Shown: one piece after another, positions 18,109 through 27,805 of the stretch
How the letters are laid out: every line of letters begins with the position of its first letter
How positions within the stretch are numbered: the first letter of the stretch is position 1
Assembly (NCBI GenBank): GCA_023663385.1
Contig: JAMPHO010000001.1
Span: forward strand, 472,820 to 536,819
Origin: Alistipes timonensis
GTDB lineage: Bacteria; Bacteroidota; Bacteroidia; Bacteroidales; Muribaculaceae
Direction: 5' to 3'
DNA length: 64,000 nucleotides
The notes under the pieces: model-generated
What the model saw: the letters and a program-made list of their open reading frames with translations, nothing else
Databases searched by the model: none
What the model was told of the DNA's origin: nothing
Translations under genes and position numbers: made by a program

Positions 18109-18116
18109 TAATTTCG
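18109..18116 (+). promoter_or_regulatory. -7 box of the pectin esterase gene
   Basis: TAATTTCG resembles the Bacteroidetes -7 consensus and lies 33 nt before the ATG at 18150. The TTTG at 18080-18083 is 25 nt upstream, longer than usual, which suits an activator-dependent promoter. Confidence 0.45.
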
Positions 18117-18117
18117 C

Positions 18118-18149
18118 GGTAAAACCAATCACAAGAAATTGATTTTACC
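18118..18149 (+). promoter_or_regulatory. Leader hairpin ending at the start codon
   Basis: GGTAAAACCAA at 18118-18128 is the complement, with one mismatch, of the 11 bases at 18139-18149. The stem begins right after the predicted transcription start and ends directly before the ATG, with a 10-nt loop. It could hide the ribosome-binding region or act as an operator. Confidence 0.4.
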
Positions 18150-21100
18150 ATGAAAAAAATCAAAAAGCTATTATTGTCGGCTTTGCTGGCCGCGCTCCCC
18201 GCGGGGATGGCGGCAGCCACGCTCTACACCTGTGGCGACAGCACCATGGCCGACTATGCGACTGACGGCTCAACGCCCACCCGCGGCTGGGGCCAGTATT
18301 TCGGCGCGTTTTTCAACGACGACATCACCGTAGTCAACCGCGGCAAGGGTGGTATGGATGTGCGGGGGTTCTACGATGGCGCCGCATATTGGCCCACCAT
18401 TAAGAAAGCGCTACAGCCCGGCGACTATGTGCTGCTCCAGTTCGCCCACAACGATGAGAAGAACGGCGGCATGGACGGCCAGCAGCTCTACGACTATTAC
18501 ATCGCTAAGGGTGACCAGACCGCCGCGGCCGCTGTTGATAAGCGCGGTTCCATACCCCACGACACCTATGTGAAGACACTCCGCAAACTTGTCGCGGAAA
18601 TCCGCGAGAAAGGGGCTACACCGCTCTTCGCTTCCTCGGTTTGCCGTATGAATTTCTCCAATGGCGACATCCGCCGCGCCGGGCGCCATGACCTCGGCGA
18701 TAGCTTCAGCCTGCTTACCGCGAACGGCCCCACGACGGGCAACAAGGTGGCTGCCGACGACCATTCCATGGACTTCCGCTGGCAGATGGAGCAGCTCGCC
18801 GCCGAGCTTGACGTTCCCTTCTTCGACCTTACAGAGTCGACCCGCCAGCTCTTCGTGAAGTACGGCGATGCCAAGTGCCACGAGCTCCTCTCCGACGGCA
18901 ACGGCTCAACGCACCTCAGTGTGGCCGGCGCGGCCCTGATTGCCCGGCAGTGCGCCGAGCTGATGAGCAAGCAGGGCGTGCTCGCCGACAAAATCAATAT
19001 CAGCGACGCCGGACTCAGCATCACACCCGCCGACGGCAACCTTGGCGAGGCTTACACCGGCAACGTGCTGACCAAGGAGTTTACAATGACCGGCTTCGGT
19101 CTCGCTCCCGAAAGCGGCAACGTCACCGTCAGCTCCGACGGCGCTTTCGAACTCTCGACCGACAAGGCGCGCTGGAGCAACTCCATCGAACTTTCCTACG
19201 ATGGCGGTACCCTCATCGGTACTTTCTTCGTGAAAGCCTCGCTGAAGAATCCCGGCGCCCTGCAGGGCACCCTTACCGCCTCGGCTTCGAACTCCACGGT
19301 TTCGATTCCCGTTTCAGCTAACGGAGTCGCAATTCCTGGTAGCGGCGCGGTGAGCGTGGCCTGGCCCCTGCTCTCCGATATGAATTACGCGCTCGACGGA
19401 GAAGCCGAGGTAGTCGCCATGAAGCTCGTCGGCATGGAGGCCGCCGGTTTCGACGGCGGCATCAACCTGCTCCCCGCCGGTGGCAGCTGGCCCGCCGGTG
19501 ACATCGACGAATCGCCGACCCGATATATCGAATTCGGCATCAAGGCCCCCCAGGGGAAGACAATCCAGGTAAACAAGATGGCCCTCAAGCTCGGCGGAAT
19601 CTCCACCGATGCGATGCAGTGCCATGTAAGCTACTCCAAGGAAGCCGGATTCGGTTCTCCGAGAACATTCTACAGCCCGTCGACTATGGCGAAGGACGTT
19701 ATGAACGACGTTTCGACCTCCGACCTGGTGAATGTCGGCGAGGGTGAGACCCTTCTGCTCCGCGTTTATCCCTGGACCACCGGCGCCGTTTCCAACGCCC
19801 CTCTGCGTATTGCCGGAGTTGAAATCGGCGGTTATGTAAGCAACGCCTCGACCACCGTGTCGCTCGCCTGGCCCCTCGACAAGGGTGCCTCCAACCCTTC
19901 GACCGCTGATACCACCAGCGACTCCTTCTCCTTCACGAGCCATTCCGTAGGTTCGGAAATCACCGCCACCGGCACTTCGAAACCCGCCGACCGCACCGGC
20001 ACCATGTACCAGCCCGCGGTCAACAACCAGAACGGCTACACAGAGGCCGGTTCGATCGCTTTCTCCGTCCGTCCCAAATACGGCATCACTTTCCAGCCTA
20101 AAAAGGTCTCCTTCTACGCTACCCGCAACGGCACCGACGGCGGCAAGCTCAACTGCGTGCTTGATGTCGACGGCGCCACTACCGAACTCGGCAAGGACCT
20201 CGAACCGGTGCGCAACAACAACGAGGCGCTCGGCAAGCAGAAATACTTCGAGTTCGACGTCAACGGTGTGGTTGTATACAACAACACAATGACCCTCCGC
20301 ATCGGCATTTCGGCCCTTGGCAACACCAAGACCATCACCATCCACGACGTTGTTGTAGAAGGTGAGGTTTCCGGCCAGGAGATTCCCGTGCCCTCCTACA
20401 CCATCACCGCCGTGCCCTCGATTGCCGAGGCAGGCACCGTGACCATAACCCCCAACACCCCCACGATCGAAGAGAATGTGGAGGTTACAGTCGCCGCCAC
20501 CGAGAATTTCGGCTACCGCTTCACAGGCTGGAGCGTGGGTGGCGAAACCGTTTCCACCGCCAACCCCTACAAGTTCTCAGCCGCCTCCGACCTGGCGCTC
20601 GTTGCCGACTACGACCGTCTGACGGTTTATCCCCTCGAACTCGCCATCGAAGGTGGCGCCAACGACTATATGGTGAACGTGGCCCCCGAGGGTCACGTCA
20701 TTGACGGCGTGCGCTACTATGAGGCCGGTACCGAGGTGGTGCTCTCCGCCTCCAACAACCGTGTGGTCACCTTTACCAACTGGGAGGATAATACCACCGC
20801 CCCCGAGCGCGAAGTGCGTATGGACTCCCCCAAAGCAGTTACGGCCACCTTCTCGACCGATGACTTTATCGTCGGCTGGGACTTCCGCAACGACGAACCC
20901 GGTTCGGAGCGCGCCGCCGACTTCCGTGCCGAGTCGGACAACGCGGGCCTGATGTCGCTCCACAACGAAAACGGCGAGACTTCGGGCTGGCTCCCCCGCG
21001 GCGTGAACCGCGGTGACGAGAATGGCCGTTACGCCGCCCGCATCTGGAAGGTGCGCACCTCGAAACTCTTCTTCGAGGCTTCGTTCTCAACCAAAGGCTA

Positions 21101-23039
21101 CACCGACATCACCGTAGGCTCCGCCCTCAGCTGCTCCTACAACACCTACAGCCGCTTCTTCGTGCAGTACTCGCTCGACGGCAAGGAGTATAAGACCCTC
21201 GGCGAGATGGCTCCCGGCAACCGCGTGTGGACCGACGCCGACTTCAAGCTCCCCGCCGACGCCAATGACTTCGGCCGAGTGTATGTGCGTTGGTACCCCG
21301 ACTTCGATTCCGAACTGATCGGCAACGCGACCGACTACGACGGCCTGGCAATCACCGATGTGTTCGTGCTCGGTTTGCCCCTCGCCGCTGACGACAACGT
21401 GGCTCCGAAACTTACTACCTCCATCCCCGCCGACAACGCCACCGGCGCTTCGGTCAATGGTTCGGTAGTGCTCACCTACGACGAGAAAATCATCCTCGGC
21501 AGCGGTGCGGCCACTCTCGACGGAAAGTCGGTTACCCCGACCATCTCCGGCAAGAGCGCCGTGTTCCGCTACACCGGCCTTGACTACAACACCACCTACA
21601 CCTTCAGTATGCCCGCCGGCGTGATTACCGACCGCAGCGGCAACGCTGCCCCCGCCGCCACACTCACGTTCACCACTATGGAGCGTGTTCAGCCCGAGGC
21701 GCGTCTCTTCGACGCCGTTGTGGCTCTCGACGGCACTGGTGACTACGCTTCCGTGCAGGCCGCCATCGACGCCGCTCCCGCCGGACGCGTGAAGCCCTGG
21801 CTTATATTCGTGAAGAACGGCAACTACAAGGAACACGTCGACATACCCTCGACCAAGCCCTTCATCCACATCATCGGCCAGGACCGCGAAAAGACCGTGG
21901 TGCTTGACGACAAACTTTGCGGCGGCGACAACGCCGTACACGTCAGCGTGGGCGCTACCGTGGTTGTAAACGCCAACGACTGCTTCTTCGAGAACATCAC
22001 CCTTGAGAACTCCTACGGCCACGAGCAGCAGAACGGCCCCCAGGCACTGGCACTCAACACTTCCGGCGACCGCACGATTTTCAACAACGTCGCCATGCTC
22101 TCCTACCAGGATACCTGGATTACCCCCGGCAAGTCGGCCTACCGCGCCTATGTCAAGAACTCGCTGATCGAGGGTGCCGTCGACTTCATCTACAACAGCG
22201 GCGACATCTACATCGAAAACACCACTCTGCTGATTACCCGCGACTCGGGTGGCTATATCGTGGCTCCCTCGCACGACAAGGATGTGGCCTGGGGCTATGT
22301 GTTCCGCGACTGCGTGATCACGGCGCCCGGCGACCCCTCGAAGACCACCGTATGGCTCGGCCGCCCCTGGCACAACTACCCCAAGACAGTGTTCCTCAAC
22401 ACCCGCGCCGAGGTGAACATCCCCGCTACCGGCTGGTATGACCATATGGGCGGACTCCCCGTAATCTGGGCCGAGTGGAACACCACCGACGCCAACGGCA
22501 ACCTCGTTGACCTCTCGCAGCGCCGCGACACCTACTACCGCGAGGAGAACGGCCAGAAAGTCTACGGCACCGCCAAAAACCGCCTTACCGACGAGGAAGC
22601 CGCCGAGTACACCGTAGCCAACGTGCTCTCCGGCAGCGACTCCTGGCAACCCGCCATCAAAACCGAGGCTTGCGCCACCCCGCGCCCCGCGGTGAGCGGT
22701 TCGATAATCGAATGGGAAACTGTTCCTTACGCTATCTGCTATGTTGTGACCGATGGTGACACCGTTGTCGACATCACAACCGACACTATGACGGAGCTTC
22801 CCGCCGGCCGTGCCAACGGCAACTATGCCGTGCAGGCAGTCAACGAGTTCGGCGGACTCTCAGCCAAGGGCCTTCCCGGCACCACCGGCATCAGAGCTGT
22901 TGACGCGGAAGAGTGCGAAATCGTGGCCGTCTACGACCTCCAGGGTCGTCCGCTGGCCCGTCCGACCCGCGGCGTGAACATCGTGTGCAAGCGCGCTCGC
23001 TCCGGCGAAACTTTCGTCGAGAAACTGATCCTCAAATAA
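18150..23039 (+). CDS. Two-enzyme pectin esterase: CE12-like acetylesterase plus CE8 pectin methylesterase
   Basis: The 1629-residue secreted protein has a signal peptide (residues 1-22). An SGNH esterase domain of the rhamnogalacturonan acetylesterase type follows (about 23-275; GDSTMADY with the nucleophile Ser, QFAHND, STHLS). Two beta-rich modules (about 280-745), InlB/Listeria-Bacteroides repeats (about 750-900), a jelly-roll-like module (about 905-1080) and a Big_5 domain (about 1083-1180) come next. The last catalytic part is a pectin methylesterase (about 1184-1520) with GNYKEHV, PQALAL, SYQDTW, GAVDFIYN and LGRPW. It ends in a type IX-like tail. It would remove acetyl and methyl groups from pectin outside the cell. 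Confidence 0.9.
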   Translation: MKKIKKLLLSALLAALPAGMAAATLYTCGDSTMADYATDGSTPTRGWGQYFGAFFNDDITVVNRGKGGMDVRGFYDGAAYWPTIKKALQPGDYVLLQFAHNDEKNGGMDGQQLYDYYIAKGDQTAAAAVDKRGSIPHDTYVKTLRKLVAEIREKGATPLFASSVCRMNFSNGDIRRAGRHDLGDSFSLLTANGPTTGNKVAADDHSMDFRWQMEQLAAELDVPFFDLTESTRQLFVKYGDAKCHELLSDGNGSTHLSVAGAALIARQCAELMSKQGVLADKINISDAGLSITPADGNLGEAYTGNVLTKEFTMTGFGLAPESGNVTVSSDGAFELSTDKARWSNSIELSYDGGTLIGTFFVKASLKNPGALQGTLTASASNSTVSIPVSANGVAIPGSGAVSVAWPLLSDMNYALDGEAEVVAMKLVGMEAAGFDGGINLLPAGGSWPAGDIDESPTRYIEFGIKAPQGKTIQVNKMALKLGGISTDAMQCHVSYSKEAGFGSPRTFYSPSTMAKDVMNDVSTSDLVNVGEGETLLLRVYPWTTGAVSNAPLRIAGVEIGGYVSNASTTVSLAWPLDKGASNPSTADTTSDSFSFTSHSVGSEITATGTSKPADRTGTMYQPAVNNQNGYTEAGSIAFSVRPKYGITFQPKKVSFYATRNGTDGGKLNCVLDVDGATTELGKDLEPVRNNNEALGKQKYFEFDVNGVVVYNNTMTLRIGISALGNTKTITIHDVVVEGEVSGQEIPVPSYTITAVPSIAEAGTVTITPNTPTIEENVEVTVAATENFGYRFTGWSVGGETVSTANPYKFSAASDLALVADYDRLTVYPLELAIEGGANDYMVNVAPEGHVIDGVRYYEAGTEVVLSASNNRVVTFTNWEDNTTAPEREVRMDSPKAVTATFSTDDFIVGWDFRNDEPGSERAADFRAESDNAGLMSLHNENGETSGWLPRGVNRGDENGRYAARIWKVRTSKLFFEASFSTKGYTDITVGSALSCSYNTYSRFFVQYSLDGKEYKTLGEMAPGNRVWTDADFKLPADANDFGRVYVRWYPDFDSELIGNATDYDGLAITDVFVLGLPLAADDNVAPKLTTSIPADNATGASVNGSVVLTYDEKIILGSGAATLDGKSVTPTISGKSAVFRYTGLDYNTTYTFSMPAGVITDRSGNAAPAATLTFTTMERVQPEARLFDAVVALDGTGDYASVQAAIDAAPAGRVKPWLIFVKNGNYKEHVDIPSTKPFIHIIGQDREKTVVLDDKLCGGDNAVHVSVGATVVVNANDCFFENITLENSYGHEQQNGPQALALNTSGDRTIFNNVAMLSYQDTWITPGKSAYRAYVKNSLIEGAVDFIYNSGDIYIENTTLLITRDSGGYIVAPSHDKDVAWGYVFRDCVITAPGDPSKTTVWLGRPWHNYPKTVFLNTRAEVNIPATGWYDHMGGLPVIWAEWNTTDANGNLVDLSQRRDTYYREENGQKVYGTAKNRLTDEEAAEYTVANVLSGSDSWQPAIKTEACATPRPAVSGSIIEWETVPYAICYVVTDGDTVVDITTDTMTELPAGRANGNYAVQAVNEFGGLSAKGLPGTTGIRAVDAEECEIVAVYDLQGRPLARPTRGVNIVCKRARSGETFVEKLILK

Positions 23040-23072
23040 CCGCTAAGTCAGGTTTAGATAATATAGGTCCGC

Positions 23073-23115
23073 AAGGCGCCGCGTCGGTCATCCCCGACCC
23101 GGCGCCTTCTTTTTT
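23073..23115 (+). terminator. Intrinsic terminator after the pectin esterase
   Basis: A 15-bp stem (23073-23087 with 23094-23108, one mismatch) is followed by a run of six T at 23110-23115. Confidence 0.8.
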
Positions 23116-23199
23116 CGCTGATTTTAAATGTTAAAAGTCGTATATTTGATATTAAAACTGTATATTTATAAGTTTTGCATCTTTATTTGAGGATTTTTA

Positions 23200-23229
23200 T
23201 TTGTGTTTGGCGATTTTTGTTTACCTTTG
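23200..23229 (+). promoter_or_regulatory. Promoter of the fibronectin-type surface protein
   Basis: TTTG at 23200-23203 and TACCTTTG at 23222-23229 are 18 nt apart. They lie in an AT-rich stretch that contrasts with the GC-rich genes on both sides, and the ATG at 23297 is 67 nt downstream. Confidence 0.6.
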
Positions 23230-23296
23230 CGCCGAGTTACCGATTGTCAGAATCACAATAGTACCACAATCACTAATCAATTATATTTCTTCATCA

Positions 23297-26200
23297 ATGT
23301 GTAATTTTACTGCCAAAATTAACACGTTAGGCTTGGCGTTTTTGCTACTTGGAGGAGTAAGTTCCTCATATGCGAGCGATTACGCCACGTTTAACGCGGC
23401 GGTTTCGTATCCGCCTCAGTCGGTCGGAATCTACGAGTTCACAACCGAGTCCTACAACCCGACTCAGATAACCCGCAACGTGTTCGCCAGCGGTGGCGGC
23501 ATCGCCTACGACGGTTACTACTATGGTGTCCGCTTCGAGGTGATTTCGGGTATCCCGGGTGTGGCCCAGCAGAGCTTCAACCTCAAGACCTGGGCCGAGG
23601 AGGACAACTATTCCGGGACTATCGAAGATGTGGCCACGGCTATCGCCTATAATCCCGACCGCGACGAAACCTTCGGATGTTATTACAACGAGGACGGACA
23701 GTCGTTCCGTTTATGCTCCGTAAATGTGCCTTACTGGGGCAAGACCAAAATCGCCGACCTCCCCAAAGGGTGGGGCGCGTGCGCGTTCGACAGCGAGGGT
23801 GCTCTTTGGGCCATCGACGAGGACGGCGCCCTTTTCACCGTCAACACCAAAACCGGCGAGCTGACGCCCAAAGGTAACACCGGGCTCGCTACCGAGTGGA
23901 TCACCGGCGGTTTCTTCGACAAGATTTCCGGCAAGCTGATTTACAGCGTCAAGACCTCCACCGAGGCAGCACTCTACTCCGTGGACCTCGCCACCGCGAC
24001 CCCCACCAAGCTCTACGACTTTGCCAACGAGGAGCAGGTGGGCGGCTTCTATATACCCGAGGCCGAACCTGCCGCCGGGGTTCCCGCGGCTGTGTCGTCG
24101 GTGAACCTCAGCTTCTCCGGCACGAGTCTAACCGGCAAGGTGCAGTTCCAGATGCCGCGCTACAAGTACGACGGCACCCCCGGCGAAGGCCCCCTTACCT
24201 GGCACGTCTATGCCAATGGTCGGGAAATCGCCACGGGTGAAAGCTCGTTCGGGGCTTCCGGCTACCAGGCCGCCGAAGTGACCCTCACCGAGAGCGACAC
24301 CTACAGCTTCGCCGTGACTACATCCAACGCTGCCGGCGAGAGCCCCCGCAAACGCGCCTCGAAGAAATTCGTCGGGGTTGACACCCCGAAAGCCCCCTCG
24401 TCGGTAACTGTCAGCGGCTATGCCGACGGCAAGGTATCGCTCCGCTGGGGGTCAGTTTCCAGCGGCCTTAATGGTGGCACGATCGACCGCTCCAACCTGG
24501 TTTACCGCGTGACTCGCTACCCCGAGGGTGTAGTAGTAAGCCCCGCTGACCTCAAAACATATATGTTCGAGGATCCGCTCCCGATGCCGGAGAACCGCAC
24601 CGAGTATTACTATACCGTCGAGGCCGTGACCGGCGACCTGGTTTCGCCCGCGACTAAGTCGGCCAGCTTCCAGCTCGGGGCCATCGAGCCGCCGTTCACT
24701 ACCGGGTTCCCCAACAGCAGCGCCCTGTTTGGCTGGACGCAGGTCAACGGCAACTCGAAGACCTGGAGCGTCAGCAGCAACGCCGCATATGTGTCGACCA
24801 ATTCCAAGCCCGCCGACAACTGGCTCATACTTCCTCCGCTGAAAGTGAAGGAGGGGTGCTCCTACGAGGTCAGTGTCTCGGTAAAAGGCTACAGTGGCTC
24901 GTATACTGAAACTTTTGAGGTGATGGCCGGCGCTACCCCTACGGCTGAGGCGATGACCAACACTGTTATCCCCTCGACCGAGGTGCGGTCCGGGACCTAC
25001 GCACCCTTTAGCGGCGCCCTGCTCGCCGAGGCCGATGGTCAGTGCTATATGGGAATACACGCCACCTCCGCTTCTGGCGGTTACCTCTATGTTGAGAGCG
25101 TCACCATCCGCGAAGGGGTGTCAACCCTCTCGCCGGGCGCTGTCACCGACCTCGTGGCAGTGGCCGACCCCGCCGGAGCGCATTCCGCTACCATCAGCTT
25201 CACACTCCCGTCGGTCAACCTCGTGGGCGACCAGCTCGACGCGGTTACCTCAATCGAGCTTCTCCGCGATGGCGAGGTGGTGAAAACCGTCACTGAGGGT
25301 TTTGCCGTAGGGCAGCCTTTCAGCATCGTCGACGACACCGAGCCCGCTGGTGGCAGCCACTCATACTCGGTAGTATGCTATAACCGTCATGGCGCGGGAG
25401 GCTCCGCTTCGACCGAGGTCTATATCGGTTTCGCCGCTCCTCTGCAGCCCGCGTCGGTTAGTATGTCGGAAACTACTCCTGGCCATGTTGTCGCAACCTG
25501 GGAACCCGTAACCAAGGATGTCGATGGCCGCACGCTGGGCGAGAACGATGTCACCTACCGTGTGTCCAAATATATGAGCGGCGAGCAGATTTTCATCGCC
25601 GAGAATGTAAAGGGCACCACCTATGAATATGACGCTCTTGACGCCGACGGTGGTCAGAAGTTCGTGCAGACCCTCGTGGAGGCTGTCACCGAGGGTGGCG
25701 TGGCCAAGCCCAAGGCTTCGTCGATGACCGCCGTGGGGCAGGCTTACTCTACCCCCTGGAGCGAGTCGTTCGCCAACGGTGCGGTAACGTCGCTTATCGG
25801 TTACGAGGTAATGGAGGGCACCGACCGCTGGAGCCTCGTCAGCAAGCATGAGGACTTCGGCGTGTACCCCTTCGACGAGGATGGCGGCATGATGTTCTAC
25901 GAGGGTTACCTTCCGGCCAAGTGCGCCCTGCTCACCGGCAAAATCGACCTCGGCGACCTCGGCGCGCCCGCGTTCATCTTCTATGTCTACAACTTCAAGA
26001 CAACCAGTGACAACCTCAATCTCATCGACGTAGAGGTCAATGGCGGAAGCGGCTATCAGAAGCTCTACTCCTCGACCGTTGCCGAAACTGGCGCTGAAAA
26101 CCAGTGGAACAAGGTTGTGGTGCCTCTCGACGATTTCGCCGGACAGTCGGTGCAGATCCGCGTCGTGGCCACCACTAAGCAGTATGCCTTCCATTATATC

Positions 26201-27613
26201 GACGCACTGCAGGTAACCTCCTACGCCGACCACAACCTTTCGCTCCGCTCGCTCGACGCTCCCGTGTCGATGGACCGCAACACCCCCTTCGACATTACAG
26301 CCAACCTTACCAATATGGGGCAGAACCGCGCCCTTGGCTACAAGGTCAACCTCTATATCGACGACGAACTGATCGAATCGAAGGGTGGCGACGCCCTCGA
26401 CCCCGACGCTTCGACCGTCGTGAAGTTCAACCACTCCTTCGACATCTACTCGCCCGACGCTGTTACGGTAAAGGCCGAGGTAGTTTACGGTCCCGATATG
26501 GTCGAGGGTGACAATGCCAAGACCGCCTTTATTGAGGTTCGTAACAACTCGCTCCCGAAGGTGGCCGACCTCGCCGCCAACCACGCCGACGGCAAGGTTG
26601 AGCTGAGCTGGGGCGTGCCCGCCGGGCTCTCCTCGCAGGTTGCCGCCGAAACCCACAACTTCGATGATCCCGCGCTTTCGTGGAACACCTCGATACCCGG
26701 CTGGATTTTCTATGATGGCGACAAGGCCACCATCGGCGGTATCGGCAGCAAGACCCTCCCCGTGAGCGGACGCCAGTCGTTCTTCGTCATGGATAACACC
26801 TATGCCGCGATCCAGGGCTCGCAGTTCGCCGCCCACTCCGGCAACCAGTTCCTCTGCTCGATGTATGTGATGCAGGGTCAGAAGATGATACAGAGCGACG
26901 ACTGGGCCATCTCGCCCGAACTCACCGGCGACCCCCAGACCATCTCCCTCTGGGCTTCCAGCTTCAAGGCCGACCCCGACCAGACCCAGTATCTTGAAAC
27001 CTTCGAAATCCTGTATTCAACTACCGGCACCAATATCGAAGATTTCAAACTCATTGAGGAATTCAAGGCCATCCCCCCGATGTGGACCGAGTACACCGCC
27101 TATCTGCCCGAAGGCGCCAAGTACTTCGCCATCCGCTGCACCAGCTACGACCAGTATATGCTCTTCGTTGATGATGTCAAATTCCGCGCAAAGAACGGTC
27201 CGCTCGAATCAGTTGACATCACCGGCTACAACGTTTACCGCGACCGCGTGAAGCTGACCGCCGAGCCCGTGGCAGTCACGGCTTACACCGATGAGCCCGC
27301 CGATGGCAAATCGACCTACACCTATGCCGTGACAGCGGTTTATCCCGCCGGTGAATCGCACATTTCCAACGAGGTGGTTGTCGATATGAGCCAGTCGGGC
27401 CTCGACCCGGTTGAGGTAGGCGGCTTCGCCATCCGCGCTAACGACGGCGCTGTGGAGATTCTCGGCGCCGAAGGGAAGAGTGTGCTGGTAGCCGCGCTTG
27501 ACGGCACCACCGTTTACTCTGGCACAGGCGCCGCGGTAACCCGCGTGCCCGTTACCCCCGGCCTCTACCTCGTGACAGTCGCCGACACCACGGTCAAACT
27601 CCTGGTGAAATAA
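23297..27613 (+). CDS. Giant secreted fibronectin type III / choice-of-anchor protein
   Basis: The 1438-residue protein has a signal peptide (residues 1-22, cut after SSYAS). Next come an N-terminal beta-propeller-like region (about 25-240) and repeated pairs of fibronectin type III domains and jelly-roll anchor modules (seen as WLILPPLKV, WAISPEL and VDDVKF signatures). It ends in a type IX-like tail (AALDGTTVYSG, then PGLYLVTV). No catalytic motif is visible. I chose the ATG at 23297 because the promoter lies between the earlier in-frame start (23201) and this one, and because the signal peptide then begins at residue 1. The likely role is surface adhesion or glycan binding. Confidence 0.8.
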   Translation: MCNFTAKINTLGLAFLLLGGVSSSYASDYATFNAAVSYPPQSVGIYEFTTESYNPTQITRNVFASGGGIAYDGYYYGVRFEVISGIPGVAQQSFNLKTWAEEDNYSGTIEDVATAIAYNPDRDETFGCYYNEDGQSFRLCSVNVPYWGKTKIADLPKGWGACAFDSEGALWAIDEDGALFTVNTKTGELTPKGNTGLATEWITGGFFDKISGKLIYSVKTSTEAALYSVDLATATPTKLYDFANEEQVGGFYIPEAEPAAGVPAAVSSVNLSFSGTSLTGKVQFQMPRYKYDGTPGEGPLTWHVYANGREIATGESSFGASGYQAAEVTLTESDTYSFAVTTSNAAGESPRKRASKKFVGVDTPKAPSSVTVSGYADGKVSLRWGSVSSGLNGGTIDRSNLVYRVTRYPEGVVVSPADLKTYMFEDPLPMPENRTEYYYTVEAVTGDLVSPATKSASFQLGAIEPPFTTGFPNSSALFGWTQVNGNSKTWSVSSNAAYVSTNSKPADNWLILPPLKVKEGCSYEVSVSVKGYSGSYTETFEVMAGATPTAEAMTNTVIPSTEVRSGTYAPFSGALLAEADGQCYMGIHATSASGGYLYVESVTIREGVSTLSPGAVTDLVAVADPAGAHSATISFTLPSVNLVGDQLDAVTSIELLRDGEVVKTVTEGFAVGQPFSIVDDTEPAGGSHSYSVVCYNRHGAGGSASTEVYIGFAAPLQPASVSMSETTPGHVVATWEPVTKDVDGRTLGENDVTYRVSKYMSGEQIFIAENVKGTTYEYDALDADGGQKFVQTLVEAVTEGGVAKPKASSMTAVGQAYSTPWSESFANGAVTSLIGYEVMEGTDRWSLVSKHEDFGVYPFDEDGGMMFYEGYLPAKCALLTGKIDLGDLGAPAFIFYVYNFKTTSDNLNLIDVEVNGGSGYQKLYSSTVAETGAENQWNKVVVPLDDFAGQSVQIRVVATTKQYAFHYIDALQVTSYADHNLSLRSLDAPVSMDRNTPFDITANLTNMGQNRALGYKVNLYIDDELIESKGGDALDPDASTVVKFNHSFDIYSPDAVTVKAEVVYGPDMVEGDNAKTAFIEVRNNSLPKVADLAANHADGKVELSWGVPAGLSSQVAAETHNFDDPALSWNTSIPGWIFYDGDKATIGGIGSKTLPVSGRQSFFVMDNTYAAIQGSQFAAHSGNQFLCSMYVMQGQKMIQSDDWAISPELTGDPQTISLWASSFKADPDQTQYLETFEILYSTTGTNIEDFKLIEEFKAIPPMWTEYTAYLPEGAKYFAIRCTSYDQYMLFVDDVKFRAKNGPLESVDITGYNVYRDRVKLTAEPVAVTAYTDEPADGKSTYTYAVTAVYPAGESHISNEVVVDMSQSGLDPVEVGGFAIRANDGAVEILGAEGKSVLVAALDGTTVYSGTGAAVTRVPVTPGLYLVTVADTTVKLLVK

Positions 27614-27641
27614 CCGGGATTAACTCCACAAACAAACCCTC

Positions 27642-27680
27642 AGCAGGGGGAGCCGCGCCGCGGCTCCCCCTGCTCTTTCT
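27642..27680 (+). terminator. Intrinsic terminator after the surface-protein gene
   Basis: A perfect 16-base inverted repeat (27642-27657 with 27659-27674) forms a GC-rich stem and is followed by a T-rich stretch (CTTTCT). Confidence 0.7.
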
Positions 27681-27706
27681 CGCCGCGGGCGGCCCATGCG
27701 CCTTAG

Positions 27707-27739
27707 GAAGCCGCTCGCTTACGCTCGCTCCACCCGACG
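27707..27739 (+). repeat. REP-like repeat, copy 1
   Basis: This 33-bp sequence (starting GAAGCCGCTCGC, ending CACCCGACG) is the exact inverse complement of copy 2 at 27773-27805. Copies 1 and 2 are 33 nt apart and could fold into a large hairpin. Confidence 0.85.
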
Positions 27740-27772
27740 CCCCTGATTTTCCCTTTATTTCCAGTGCTGTGC

Positions 27773-27805
27773 CGTCGGGTGGAGCGAGCGTAAGCGAGCG
27801 GCTTC
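27773..27805 (-). repeat. REP-like repeat, copy 2 (inverted)
   Basis: This is the exact reverse complement of copy 1. It ends one base before the stop codon of the transposase gene (27806-27808). Confidence 0.85.

Noticed and set aside
21087..22649. Open frame of 520 codons opposite the pectin methylesterase domain
   Set aside because: The product is a low-complexity Val/Gly/His-rich string without domains, and the plus strand is clearly coding.
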